From Ga0077527 sp021300125 (GTDB taxonomy: Bacteria > Pseudomonadota > Gammaproteobacteria > Burkholderiales > SG8-41), in contig JBKDUF010000096.1 of assembly GCA_046339595.1 (NCBI GenBank), forward strand, positions 36,127 through 100,126: a DNA stretch of 64,000 nt. The letters are read 5' to 3'. This document shows positions 25,637 through 33,601 of this stretch, piece by piece (position 1 is the first letter of the stretch; each line of letters opens with the position of its first letter). The position numbers and the translations under genes were made by a program. The notes below the pieces were generated by a model, which saw only the letters and a program-made list of their open reading frames with translations, was not told the DNA's origin and searched no databases.

Positions 25637-25650
25637 TTCCGTTAACGTAA
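25637..25650. promoter_or_regulatory. MerR-family operator candidate, site 2
   Basis: TTCCGTTAACGTAA, a near-perfect dyad around GTTAAC, lies 9 bp after the merR stop and 37 bp upstream of the DsbA-like gene. It matches site 1 at 12 of 14 bases. Confidence 0.75.
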
Positions 25651-25661
25651 AAGTAAAATAT

Positions 25662-25680
25662 CAAATAAAACAATGGGTTA
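25662..25680 (+). promoter_or_regulatory. Dispersed AT-rich element, IHF-like core
   Basis: CAAATAAAACAATGGGTTA matches the 19-nt consensus at 17 positions. It lies 7 bp before the ATG of the isomerase-like gene and 12 bp after operator site 2. Confidence 0.45.
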
Positions 25681-25687
25681 GCGCTGG

Positions 25688-26287
25688 ATGGCAACACCAA
25701 TCGAGTTCTACTTCGATTTTTCCTCCCCCTACGGCTGGTTTGCTGCGGAACAGATCGAGGCGCTGGCCGCACGTCATGGTCGTGAAGCGCTGTGGCGGCC
25801 CATCCTGCTGGGCGCCGTGTTCAAGATTACCGGCCAGCAGCCGCTGGTGACCATCCCGCTCAAAGGCCGCTACGCCGAACACGACATGCTGCGCTCGGCA
25901 CGTGCCTGCGGCCTGCCCTTCCGCAAACCCACGCGGTTTCCGATCGCGACTGCGGCCGCCTGCCGCGCCTGCTACAGCATCACGGACCGTGATCCGGCGG
26001 CCGCAAAAAAACTCGCACTTGCGCTCTACCGCGCCTACTTCACCGAGGACCGCGACATTTCCGCAGCGGCCGTGGTGACCGCGGTGGCCACCGGCCTTGG
26101 CCTCGATGCCGCTGCAATCGGCGCCGCCATTGACGATGCAGCAGTAAAGGAGCGCCTGCGGCTGGAAATCGAGACCGCAGTGGCGCGCGGGGTATTCGGC
26201 TCCCCGTACCTGATCGTGGACGGCGAACCGTTCTGGGGCGCCGATCGCCTTGATCAGGTTGCGCGCTGGCTCGAACAGCCGTGGTGA
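25688..26287 (+). CDS. 2-hydroxychromene-2-carboxylate isomerase-family protein (DsbA-like fold)
   Basis: A 199-residue thioredoxin-fold protein of the DsbA/GST-kappa group. The N-terminal FYFDFSSPYGWFAAE carries the Ser-Pro-Tyr active-site motif in place of a redox CXXC, and GVFGSPYLIVDGEPFWGADRL is the family's C-terminal signature. Characterised members isomerise 2-hydroxychromene-2-carboxylate with glutathione in naphthalene breakdown; many homologues sit in fatty-acid or leucine pathways with unknown substrate, and that is the likelier setting here. It has no signal peptide, so it is cytosolic. It follows the second MerR operator. Confidence 0.88.
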   Translation: MATPIEFYFDFSSPYGWFAAEQIEALAARHGREALWRPILLGAVFKITGQQPLVTIPLKGRYAEHDMLRSARACGLPFRKPTRFPIATAAACRACYSITDRDPAAAKKLALALYRAYFTEDRDISAAAVVTAVATGLGLDAAAIGAAIDDAAVKERLRLEIETAVARGVFGSPYLIVDGEPFWGADRLDQVARWLEQPW

Positions 26288-26417
26288 TCGCATCCAATCC
26301 ACACGCTGGAAACAGCCGCGGCCGGCACCAGGCCGCTGCGTATAATCGCCGGGCTGAATGGAAGCCGGCCTCGCGTGGCGCCGGCACATCCCCCACCCGC
26401 ATCCAGGACCACCTGCC

Positions 26418-27275
26418 ATGAGCAAAGCCCGTAGCGCAGCGCGCGTACTGCAGCATCGCGACGATTTCGGCAACGTCACGCTGACGCTGAACCGCCCCGA
26501 GGTACACAACGCCTTCGACAGCGAGATGGTGCAGGCGTTGACGGCAGCGCTCGACGACATGGCCGCCGATGACAGCGTGCGTGCGGTGGTGCTCGCCGGT
26601 GCCGGCAAGAGCTTCTGCGCCGGCGCCGACATCGGCCACATGCGTGCCAGCGCGAAATTCACGCCGGCGCAGAACCGCGCCAACGCCGCAGCCTCGGCGC
26701 GCATGTTCCACCGCCTCTACAGCCTGGACAAGCCCACCATCGCCGCGGTACACGGCGCGGTGCGCGGTGGCGGCTGCGGCCTGGTCGCAGCCTGCGACAT
26801 CGCAATCGGTGCGCGCACCGCGACGTTCCGCCTGTCTGAAGTGAAGATCGGCATCATCCCCTCGATGATCAGCCCCTATGTCATCGCCGCAATCGGCGAG
26901 CGCCAGGCCCGGCGCTACATGCTGAGCGGCGAGGAATTCGACTGTGCAGAAGCCTGGCGCATCGGCCTCATCCACGACCTGGTGGAAGAAGAACACCTGG
27001 TCTCCCGCGTCGGCGAAATGCTCGGCCAGCTCTACAGCAGCGGCCCGAAGGCGATGGCCGCGGTGAAGCGGATGATCCCCGCCAGCGCCCACGCGCTGAT
27101 CGGCGACGACATCGTCAAGCGTACCGCCGACGGCATCGCCGAAATCCGCGCCACGCCCGAGGCACAGGAAGGCCTGAGCGCATTCCTGGAAAAACGCAGA
27201 CCGGCGTGGACCGAGCCGCCCAAGGCCAAAGGCGCTGCACGACCCGGGGCTGCCGGCAAGCGCAGCAAGCGCTGA
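26418..27275 (+). CDS. liuC: Methylglutaconyl-CoA hydratase-like enoyl-CoA hydratase
   Basis: A 285-residue crotonase-family enzyme. The segment RLSEVKIGIIPSMISPYVIA followed by AIGERQARRYMLSGEEFD is characteristic of 3-methylglutaconyl-CoA hydratase (LiuC/AUH), step five of leucine degradation, and the adjacent HMG-CoA lyase agrees. The oxyanion hole (SFCAGADIGHM; GAVRGGGCGLVAACD) is intact. An extra basic tail (about 268-285, KGAARPGAAGKRSKR) is present. ATG 26418 is preferred to an upstream start at 26358. A possible -10 (TATAAT 26341-26346) lies upstream, so an internal promoter may exist. Confidence 0.88.
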   Translation: MSKARSAARVLQHRDDFGNVTLTLNRPEVHNAFDSEMVQALTAALDDMAADDSVRAVVLAGAGKSFCAGADIGHMRASAKFTPAQNRANAAASARMFHRLYSLDKPTIAAVHGAVRGGGCGLVAACDIAIGARTATFRLSEVKIGIIPSMISPYVIAAIGERQARRYMLSGEEFDCAEAWRIGLIHDLVEEEHLVSRVGEMLGQLYSSGPKAMAAVKRMIPASAHALIGDDIVKRTADGIAEIRATPEAQEGLSAFLEKRRPAWTEPPKAKGAARPGAAGKRSKR

Positions 27276-27292
27276 GCGGAACGGGTCTGCCC

Positions 27293-28198
27293 ATGACACT
27301 GCCGAAAAAGGTCCGCATCGTCGAGGTCGGCCCGCGGGACGGCCTGCAGAACGAAGCCAAGCCGGTACCCGCCGCCGCCAAGATCGAACTGATCCACCGC
27401 CTGCAGGATGCCGGCGTGTCGATCATCGAGGCCACCGCCTTCGTGTCGCCCAAATGGGTGCCGCAGATGGCCGACAACGCCGAGGTGATGGCAGGCATCC
27501 GCCGCAAGCCCGGCGTCACCTATCCGGTGCTGGTGCCCAACATGAAAGGTCTGGACGCGGCAATCGCTGCCGGTGCCGACGAGGTGGTGGTGTTCGGTGC
27601 CGCCACCGAGAGCTTTTCGAAGCGCAACACCAACTGCAGCATTGACGAGGGCCTCGCCCGTTTCGAGGGGGTTGCGCAAGCGGCCATCGCCAAAGGCATA
27701 CGGGTGCGCGGTGACATTTCAGTCTGCCTCGGTTGCCCCTATGAAGGCAAAGTCGATCCCGCCGCGGTGGTGCACGTCGCGCGCGCGCTGGATGCCATGG
27801 GCTGCTACGAGATCACCGTCTGCGACACCATCGGTATCGGCACCGCCGGTGAAACGCGCCGGATGATCGAGGCAGTGGCGAAGCACATTCCGGTCGAACG
27901 CATGGCCGGCCACTTCCACGACACCTACAGCCAGGCGCTGACCAACATCTATGCCGCACTCGAATGCGGCATCATGACTTTCGACAGTTCGGCTTCAGGC
28001 CTCGGTGGCTGCCCTTACGCCAAAGGGGCCACCGGCAATGTCGCCACCGAGGATGTGCTCTACCTGCTCAACGGCCTTGGCATCGAAACCGGCATCAACA
28101 TGGACGGGCTGATCGCCGCCGGCGACTTCATCTGTGGCGTACTCGGCCGCCCGACGCTGTCACGCGTGGCACGCGCGATCCGTGCCCGGTCGGCGTAA
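27293..28198 (+). CDS. Hydroxymethylglutaryl-CoA lyase
   Basis: A 301-residue TIM-barrel lyase that cleaves HMG-CoA to acetyl-CoA and acetoacetate, the end of leucine degradation. It has EVGPRDGLQNE, the metal-binding HFHDTY, and the catalytic-loop signature GLGGCPYAKGATGNVATEDV with its Cys. Gene names in use are liuE, mvaB or hmgL. It lies 17 bp after liuC and overlaps the DUF1289 gene (TAATG). Confidence 0.95.
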   Translation: MTLPKKVRIVEVGPRDGLQNEAKPVPAAAKIELIHRLQDAGVSIIEATAFVSPKWVPQMADNAEVMAGIRRKPGVTYPVLVPNMKGLDAAIAAGADEVVVFGAATESFSKRNTNCSIDEGLARFEGVAQAAIAKGIRVRGDISVCLGCPYEGKVDPAAVVHVARALDAMGCYEITVCDTIGIGTAGETRRMIEAVAKHIPVERMAGHFHDTYSQALTNIYAALECGIMTFDSSASGLGGCPYAKGATGNVATEDVLYLLNGLGIETGINMDGLIAAGDFICGVLGRPTLSRVARAIRARSA

Positions 28199-28407
28199 TG
28201 TCGGTGACACCCCCCGCGGCGGATGCCGGCGACATCGAATCGCCGTGTGTGCGCGTATGCATCCTCGACCGCGTGCAGCGCCTTTGCATCGGCTGTTACC
28301 GCAACCTGGACGAGATCAGCTTCTGGTCCCGCTACAGCAATGCGCAAAGACAGGAAGTGCTGGCGCAGATCGAGATCCGCCGCGCCACGATCAAGCTTGA
28401 AGACTGA
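28198..28407 (+). CDS. DUF1289-family small cysteine protein
   Basis: A 69-residue protein with four conserved cysteines in SPCVRVCILD and RLCIGCYRNLDEI, the DUF1289 (YdhL-like) pattern, probably a small metal site. Function is unknown. It starts within the stop codon of the HMG-CoA lyase gene (TAATG), so translation is coupled to leucine degradation genes. Confidence 0.85.
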   Translation: MSVTPPAADAGDIESPCVRVCILDRVQRLCIGCYRNLDEISFWSRYSNAQRQEVLAQIEIRRATIKLED

Positions 28408-28422
28408 CCCGGAGTCCGCACC

Positions 28423-28977
28423 ATGCCCCTGCCCGCCCCCAAGCCCCGTACCCTGAAACATACCCGCAGCGTCGAGTGCAGGGGCTATGAACGCGAGGAC
28501 GGCCTGTGGGACATCGAAGGCCACCTCGTTGACACCAAGACCTATGTCCACTCGCGCCGTGACGGCGGCCGCGAGCGCCAGCCCGGGGATGCGGTGCATG
28601 ACATGTGGCTGCGCCTGACGATCGACCTCGACCTCAGGATCCACGACGTCGAAGCCGCCACCGACAGCAGCCCCTACGAGGGCTGTGGCGGCATCACCCC
28701 CAATTTCAAGCGCCTGGTCGGACTGACCATCGGGCCCGGCTGGCGCAAGGCCATCAGCGAGCGCGTCGGCGGCGTTGAAGGCTGCACCCATCTGGTCGAA
28801 CTGCTGGGTCCGCTCGGCACCACGGCCTTCCAGGCTACCGGTCGCGCCCGCGAAGCCCGCAACGCCGGCAAGCCGGTGACCAGGAAGCCTTACCAGATCA
28901 ACTCCTGCCACACCTACAAGGACGATTCGCCGGCAGTGCAGGAGCGCTGGCCGCAGTTCTACACCGGCAAGCGCTGA
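28423..28977 (+). CDS. DUF2889-domain protein
   Basis: A 184-residue soluble protein that matches DUF2889: HTRSVECRGYEREDGLWDIEG, an internal FKRLVGLTIGPGWRKAISERV, and CTHLVELLGPLGTTAFQA. No enzymatic motif is recognised. It follows the DUF1289 gene by 15 bp as the last gene of the rightward liu-type operon, and its stop is 6 bp from the convergent MFS gene. The position suggests a role in acyl-CoA or PHA metabolism, but that is inference only. Confidence 0.85.
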   Translation: MPLPAPKPRTLKHTRSVECRGYEREDGLWDIEGHLVDTKTYVHSRRDGGRERQPGDAVHDMWLRLTIDLDLRIHDVEAATDSSPYEGCGGITPNFKRLVGLTIGPGWRKAISERVGGVEGCTHLVELLGPLGTTAFQATGRAREARNAGKPVTRKPYQINSCHTYKDDSPAVQERWPQFYTGKR

Positions 28978-28983
28978 CCGGCC

Positions 28984-30204
28984 TCAGCCCCGGCGCAGGT
29001 ACCACCACCGCGCCAGCGGCGACAACACGCCGAAGATGCCGATGCTGGCAAAGGCCAGCCCCCAGGCGGTGACGCTCTGGTTGCCCCCGGCCAGATCCAG
29101 CGTCAGCCCGAACACCAGAGGTGCAAGGAAAGCGGTGCTGAAACCGAGGAAGGAATACACCGCCATCATGGCGCCGCGCATCTCCGGCGGAGTGGCGGCG
29201 ACGGCGCCTGAGGTCAGCGCACCGGAGTCGCCCAGCATCGCGCCGTAATGCACCATCATCAGCAGCACCACGATGTACCAGGGCCAGGCCGCGGTGAACC
29301 CGATCAGGCAGGCGATGACCCCGGACAGCGTCATGAACAGGAAAATGATGCGGCTGCGACCGAAACGGATCGCCAGCTCGTTGCCGGTGACGCTGAACAC
29401 CGGGCCCAGCACGTTGATCATCGCCGCCAGTGTCGCCGCCGACAGCGCCATGGGCGCATGTTCGGGCTGCAGCGCCGCGCAGAACACCAGGAAGGCCACC
29501 ATCCAGGAGCGCTGGCCGAACAGTTCGTAGTTGTGAGCCGCATAGCCGATGATGTACGGCAGTGTCCTGCGGTTTTTCAGCACCGGCCGGAAATCGAGCA
29601 GGCGGCTGTCGTGGTGCGCGGCCGCACGCACCCGCCCCATCGGCATCGCGAAGGTCACCAGCAGTCCGGCCAGTACCGGCCCCGCGGCGCCGAACCAGAA
29701 TGCCCACTGCCAGTCCATGGTCGCACCGATCCTGCCCGCGACCAGGATCGAGATGGTCGAACCGACGCCGAAGCTCGCCGTGTAAAACGCGGTGGCGCGG
29801 GACTGTGCCGAGCCTTCAAGGTGGTCGGTGAGCGCCTTCAGCCCCGGCATGTAGGTGCCGCCGAGGGCGGCTCCGATCAGGAACTGCGCGAATGCGGCGC
29901 TCCAGAACCCCTGTCCGAACAGGGCAAAAAACGCCGCGCCGGCACTGGCGATGAGGCAGGCACCCAGATAGATTCGGCGCGAATCCATGCGGTCGGTGAG
30001 GCTGGAGAGCACCGGCACCGACACCATGTAGCCGGCAAACATGAAGCCGCTGATCGCACCGGCCTCGGAATTGGACAGCCCCCACTGCTTCTGCAACAGC
30101 GGCAGCAGCGTGGTGTAGGCGGCAAAACCGGTCATCGACAGCGCCTCGGCGAGGCACATGATGAAGGTCAGGCGTTTGGCTGAGGGCGGTTTTGCCGTGC
30201 CCAT
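28984..30204 (-). CDS. MFS transporter
   Basis: A 406-residue 12-helix secondary transporter. The N-terminal half ends loop 2-3 with SSLTDRMDSRRIYLG, the MFS A-motif region (D-R-x-x-R-R). Length and helix spacing are normal. The substrate is not predictable. The start has a purine-rich site (GGGGAGACGC read leftward) close upstream. No transcriptional partner on the same strand is within 40 bp apart from the esterase gene, so it may be independently transcribed. Confidence 0.85.
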   Translation of the reverse strand: MGTAKPPSAKRLTFIMCLAEALSMTGFAAYTTLLPLLQKQWGLSNSEAGAISGFMFAGYMVSVPVLSSLTDRMDSRRIYLGACLIASAGAAFFALFGQGFWSAAFAQFLIGAALGGTYMPGLKALTDHLEGSAQSRATAFYTASFGVGSTISILVAGRIGATMDWQWAFWFGAAGPVLAGLLVTFAMPMGRVRAAAHHDSRLLDFRPVLKNRRTLPYIIGYAAHNYELFGQRSWMVAFLVFCAALQPEHAPMALSAATLAAMINVLGPVFSVTGNELAIRFGRSRIIFLFMTLSGVIACLIGFTAAWPWYIVVLLMMVHYGAMLGDSGALTSGAVAATPPEMRGAMMAVYSFLGFSTAFLAPLVFGLTLDLAGGNQSVTAWGLAFASIGIFGVLSPLARWWYLRRG

Positions 30205-30246
30205 GATGCGTCTCCCCTTTGCTGTTTGGCGTGACCCTGTTGACTC

Positions 30247-30858
30247 TTATACCGCGCCGGCATCACGCAGCAGTTTGGCGATGGCCTCGGCGATCCTGCG
30301 GTAACCGTCCGCGTTGGGATGGATCGGGTCCGACTTCAGCTCCGGGCTGTAGAGGACGCTGGTCACGATCTTGCCTTCATAGGGAATGCCGAACTCCCCG
30401 GCCAGCTTGGCGTAGAACTGCGGCGCGCTGGTGATCAGGCCCGGCTCCGGCACGCCGACCAGCACCATGTCGATGCCCCGTGCACGTATGGTCTTCAGGA
30501 TTTCACGCAGGTTGGATTCGATCACCGGCTGCGGCTGCTTGCGCAGCATGTCGTTGCCGCCAAGGCAGACGATGACCAGTCTCGGGCGGTGCTCGTCAAG
30601 CAAGCCCGGCAAGCGCGCGAGGCCTCCTGCGGTCTGTTCACCGGGAACACCCGCACGCAGAACATTGCGGCCAATCAGCTGCGCCAGCACCTCCGGATAG
30701 CTGGCTTCGGGTTTTGCGCCAGTGCCGTAGGTCAGGCTGTCGCCGAAGGCGAGCACGATGTCGCCGGGGGCAAGCTTGGCGACTTTCGGCGTCGAACCTC
30801 CGCAAGCCGAGATGAAGGCCACTGCACACAGCGCAAGCATCCAGCGCAGAAGCTTCAC
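30247..30858 (-). CDS. SGNH/GDSL arylesterase-thioesterase (TesA-like), predicted lipoprotein
   Basis: A 203-residue protein from GTG 30858. After a signal peptide with a lipobox (FISAC, cleavage before Cys), the GDSL hydrolase blocks follow: LAFGDSLTYGTG (block I with nucleophile Ser), GGNDML (block III), and SDPIHPNADGY (block V, Asp and His). This is the TesA/arylesterase group, but anchored as a lipoprotein instead of free in the periplasm. The preceding GTG (30864) overlaps the upstream stop and is an alternative. It is translationally coupled to the PYROXD2-like gene. Confidence 0.85.
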   Translation of the reverse strand: MKLLRWMLALCAVAFISACGGSTPKVAKLAPGDIVLAFGDSLTYGTGAKPEASYPEVLAQLIGRNVLRAGVPGEQTAGGLARLPGLLDEHRPRLVIVCLGGNDMLRKQPQPVIESNLREILKTIRARGIDMVLVGVPEPGLITSAPQFYAKLAGEFGIPYEGKIVTSVLYSPELKSDPIHPNADGYRRIAEAIAKLLRDAGAV

Positions 30859-30860
30859 GA

Positions 30861-32477
30861 TCACCGCCCCTTGTAGAGTCCGCGCCTGAAATCGCGGACG
30901 ATCTCGCGCGCGGCGTTGCGCCCGGGCAGGCCGCTGACACCGCCTCCGGGGTGGGTGCCGGAGCCGCACAGATACAGCCGCTTCACCGGCGAACGGTAAT
31001 CGGCATGGCCAAGCACCGGCCTCGCGGTCCAGAGCTGGTCCAGCGTCAGCGCGCCATGGAAAATGTCGCCTCGGGTCAGTCCGAACTCGCGCTCAAGGTC
31101 GAGCGGCGACAGTATCCGCCGCGCGATCACGGCATCACGGAAATTCGGTGCGAAGCGGGTGACGGTGTCGATCACGTGGTCGGCAGCATCCTCGCGGATC
31201 GCATCCCAGGTCAGGCCCGAAGGCAGGTCATAGCTGAAATGCTGGCAGAACAGGCTCGCCACATGGGCACCCTCCGGTGCCAGGGATTCGTCCACCGTTG
31301 ACGGAATCAGCATCTCCACCACCGGCGCGCGCGAGCAGCCATAGGTGCGGGCATCGAAATAGGCCTGCTCCATGTAGGCCAGCGTCGGCGCGATGATGAT
31401 CCCCGACTGGTGATGCGCTGCCGGCACGGCACCGGGCAGGCAGGTGAAATCAGGCAGTTCGCGCAACGCGACGTTCATGCGGAAGGTGGCGGAATCGCAT
31501 TTCCAGGCACGCATACGGCGCAGGAATTCGCCATCAAGCGCCGGGGCGTCAATCAACCGGGTGTAGAGCAGCCTCGGGTTGACGTTGGCCGCGACACAGC
31601 GCGCCTCGATCACACGCCCGTCCCTGAGCTGGACGCCCTGGGCGCCGCGCGAATCGACACAGACATTGACCACTTCGGCGTTGAGGTCGATATGCACGCC
31701 ACGCGCGCGCGCCTCCGCCGCCATGGCCTGGGTGATGGCGCCCATGCCGCCGATGGCGTGCCCCCAGGCTCCGCGCCGGCCGTTGACCTCGCCGAAAACA
31801 TGATGCAGCAGTACGTAGGCGGTACCCGGCGCGTAGGGGCTGGCAAAGTTGCCGACGATGGCATCGAAGCCGAAAGCAGCCTTGATCGGTGCCGACTCGA
31901 ACCAGGCGTCGAGCAGGTCTCCGGCGCTTTTGGTGAACAGGTCCAGCACCTCGCGCCTTGCCGCCATGTCCAGGCGCTTGAAGCGGCGGGCGGTTTTCAG
32001 CGCCGCAATCAAATCACCAACGCCGCCGCCAACATTGGGCGGGGTTTCCAGCGTCATCTCTCGCAGCACCCCCGCGACGCGCTCCAGCATGGCGTAATAC
32101 GCCGGCAGTTTCTCGGCGTCGGCCTTTGAAAACCGCGCAACCTCGGCCCGGGTCTGCTCCAGCGAAGGACCCACCTTCAGGCAGTCGCCATCGGACAGGG
32201 GCAGGAAGTTCGACAGGGGGCGCTCGACGATGCGCAGGCCATGATCGGCCAGGCGCAGATCGCGGATCACCTGCGGATGCAGCAGGCTGACCGTATAGCT
32301 GGCGATCGAATTGCGGAATCCGGGATGGAATTCCTCGGTCACGGCGGCGCCGCCAACCACGCCGCGCCGTTCAAGCACCCTGACCTTGAGTCCGGCGGCG
32401 GCCAGATAGCAGGCACAGGCCAGACCGTTGTGTCCGCCGCCGACGATCAGCACATCGCAGGCAACAGGTGGCGGCAT
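30861..32477 (-). CDS. PYROXD2-like NAD(P)/FAD-dependent oxidoreductase
   Basis: A 538-residue flavoprotein. The N-terminal dinucleotide motif is LIVGGGHNGLACACYLA, followed by the Glu of VRVLERRG; the C-terminal flavin motif is LYLCGSGTHPGGGVSGLPG. The DIFHGALTLDQLW segment is typical of the phytoene-desaturase-like PYROXD2 group, not of carotenoid enzymes proper. No carotenoid genes are near, and the substrate is unknown. It precedes the lipoprotein esterase gene with overlapping codons, so the two probably act together or at least are co-expressed. Confidence 0.88.
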   Translation of the reverse strand: MPPPVACDVLIVGGGHNGLACACYLAAAGLKVRVLERRGVVGGAAVTEEFHPGFRNSIASYTVSLLHPQVIRDLRLADHGLRIVERPLSNFLPLSDGDCLKVGPSLEQTRAEVARFSKADAEKLPAYYAMLERVAGVLREMTLETPPNVGGGVGDLIAALKTARRFKRLDMAARREVLDLFTKSAGDLLDAWFESAPIKAAFGFDAIVGNFASPYAPGTAYVLLHHVFGEVNGRRGAWGHAIGGMGAITQAMAAEARARGVHIDLNAEVVNVCVDSRGAQGVQLRDGRVIEARCVAANVNPRLLYTRLIDAPALDGEFLRRMRAWKCDSATFRMNVALRELPDFTCLPGAVPAAHHQSGIIIAPTLAYMEQAYFDARTYGCSRAPVVEMLIPSTVDESLAPEGAHVASLFCQHFSYDLPSGLTWDAIREDAADHVIDTVTRFAPNFRDAVIARRILSPLDLEREFGLTRGDIFHGALTLDQLWTARPVLGHADYRSPVKRLYLCGSGTHPGGGVSGLPGRNAAREIVRDFRRGLYKGR

Positions 32478-32512
32478 GTGGCGGTTGGGGATTGGCGGTC
32501 GCAGGGAAAATT

Positions 32513-32589
32513 TGGCGCGCCCGAGACGATTCGAACGTCCGACCCCTGCCTTCGGAGGGCAGTACTCTATCCAGCTGAGCTACGGGCGC
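32513..32589 (-). tRNA. tRNA-Arg (anticodon CCG)
   Basis: A 77-nt cloverleaf read leftward: acceptor GCGCCCG pairs with CGGGCGC, anticodon arm CTGCC-CTCCGAA-GGCAG places CCG at 34-36, T-arm GGACG-TTCGAAT-CGTCT, discriminator G, and an encoded CCA (32513-32515). It is isolated; no integrase or att-like duplication is seen beside it. Confidence 0.96.
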
Positions 32590-32630
32590 GTAACCGGTTC
32601 AATTCTAGCACGCCCCCCTCAGCGCCCGTT

Positions 32631-32659
32631 TTACCGGGGGTGGTGTAGCCGGCTATAAT
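32631..32659 (+). promoter_or_regulatory. Candidate promoter for the dihaem cytochrome c gene
   Basis: TTACCG, 17-nt spacer, TATAAT (32654-32659), 30 bp before the start codon at 32690. The -10 is perfect; the -35 matches only partly, so confidence is modest. Confidence 0.4.
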
Positions 32660-32689
32660 CAGCGCTTTGTCGAAGCCTGTGGATCCGCC

Positions 32690-33523
32690 ATGAGCGACTC
32701 GCATCCTCCCGAACATTCCAGCCCGATCAAGACCCCGAAACAGCTCGTGATCGTGATCGTTGTTTCCTTTGTGGTGCCTGTGTTGCTGATCGTGATGCTG
32801 GCGCAGCTTGCGATGGACCTTGCCGGCCCCTCCGCCACCGACAGCGCTGCAGCAGAGGAAGCGGTGGCCAAGCGCATCAAGCCGGCAGGCACCGTTGTGG
32901 TTGCCGATGCCAGCGCACTGCAGCAGGTGCGCGACGGCAAGACCGTCACTGAAGCCGCCTGTATCGCCTGCCACGCCAGTGGCGCGCTCAACGCGCCCAA
33001 GATCGGCGACAAGGCGGCCTGGGGCAAACTCACCGGTCGCGGCCTGGACGCGCTGACTGCAAGTGCGATCAAGGGCGTGCGCCAGATGCCGGCACGCGGC
33101 GGCAATCCGGACATTTCCGATGTCGAGATCGCACGCGCCATTGTCTACATGGTCAACCAGTCCGGTGGCAACTGGAAGGAACCCGCAGCACCTGCTCCCG
33201 CGGCGGCCACTGCTGCCGCTGCGCCGGCTGCTGCAGCGGTGATGGTCGCCGCTGCCGCCCCCGCTGCCACGGGGGGCGACGCCGCCCGCGGCAAGAGTGT
33301 CTACGACTCAAGCTGCGCGGCCTGCCACAGCGCCGGTGTCGCCGGCGCCCCCAAAACCGGCGACAAGGCAGCCTGGGCGCCGAGACTGAAGTCTGGAAAG
33401 GATGCGCTCTACGCCGCAGTGCTCAAGGGCAAGGGCGCGATGCCGGCCAAGGGCGGCAATGCCTCGCTCACCGAAGCCGACGTCAAGGCCTCGGTCGATT
33501 ACATGCTGGGCCTGGTCAAGTAA
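32690..33523 (+). CDS. Membrane-anchored dihaem cytochrome c (c5-type)
   Basis: A 277-residue protein with an N-terminal helix (about 19-42) that anchors it, periplasmic side out. Two class I cytochrome domains bind haem through CIACH (91-95) and CAACH (209-213), each with a distal Met in QMPARGG and AMPAKGG. An Ala/Pro linker (about 165-193) joins them. It probably carries electrons between membrane complexes and a terminal oxidase or periplasmic partner. It stands alone between a tRNA and apaH and ends at a strong terminator. Confidence 0.92.
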   Translation: MSDSHPPEHSSPIKTPKQLVIVIVVSFVVPVLLIVMLAQLAMDLAGPSATDSAAAEEAVAKRIKPAGTVVVADASALQQVRDGKTVTEAACIACHASGALNAPKIGDKAAWGKLTGRGLDALTASAIKGVRQMPARGGNPDISDVEIARAIVYMVNQSGGNWKEPAAPAPAAATAAAAPAAAAVMVAAAAPAATGGDAARGKSVYDSSCAACHSAGVAGAPKTGDKAAWAPRLKSGKDALYAAVLKGKGAMPAKGGNASLTEADVKASVDYMLGLVK

Positions 33524-33552
33524 CACCACGGACGGGTCGAACATGTCCCGGC

Positions 33553-33586
33553 AAAAGGCGCAGCCCGTCTGCGCCTTTTTCTTTTT
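33553..33586 (+). terminator. Rho-independent terminator after the cytochrome gene
   Basis: AAAAGGCGCAG-CCCGT-CTGCGCCTTTT, an 11-bp stem followed by T5-C-T5. It ends 15 bp before apaH. Confidence 0.92.
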
Positions 33587-33601
33587 CGGCGGCGGCTGAA
33601 C

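Noticed and set aside
32513..32589. tRNA-Arg as an integration site for a genomic island
   Set aside because: No integrase, duplicated tRNA end or compositional change is seen on either side.
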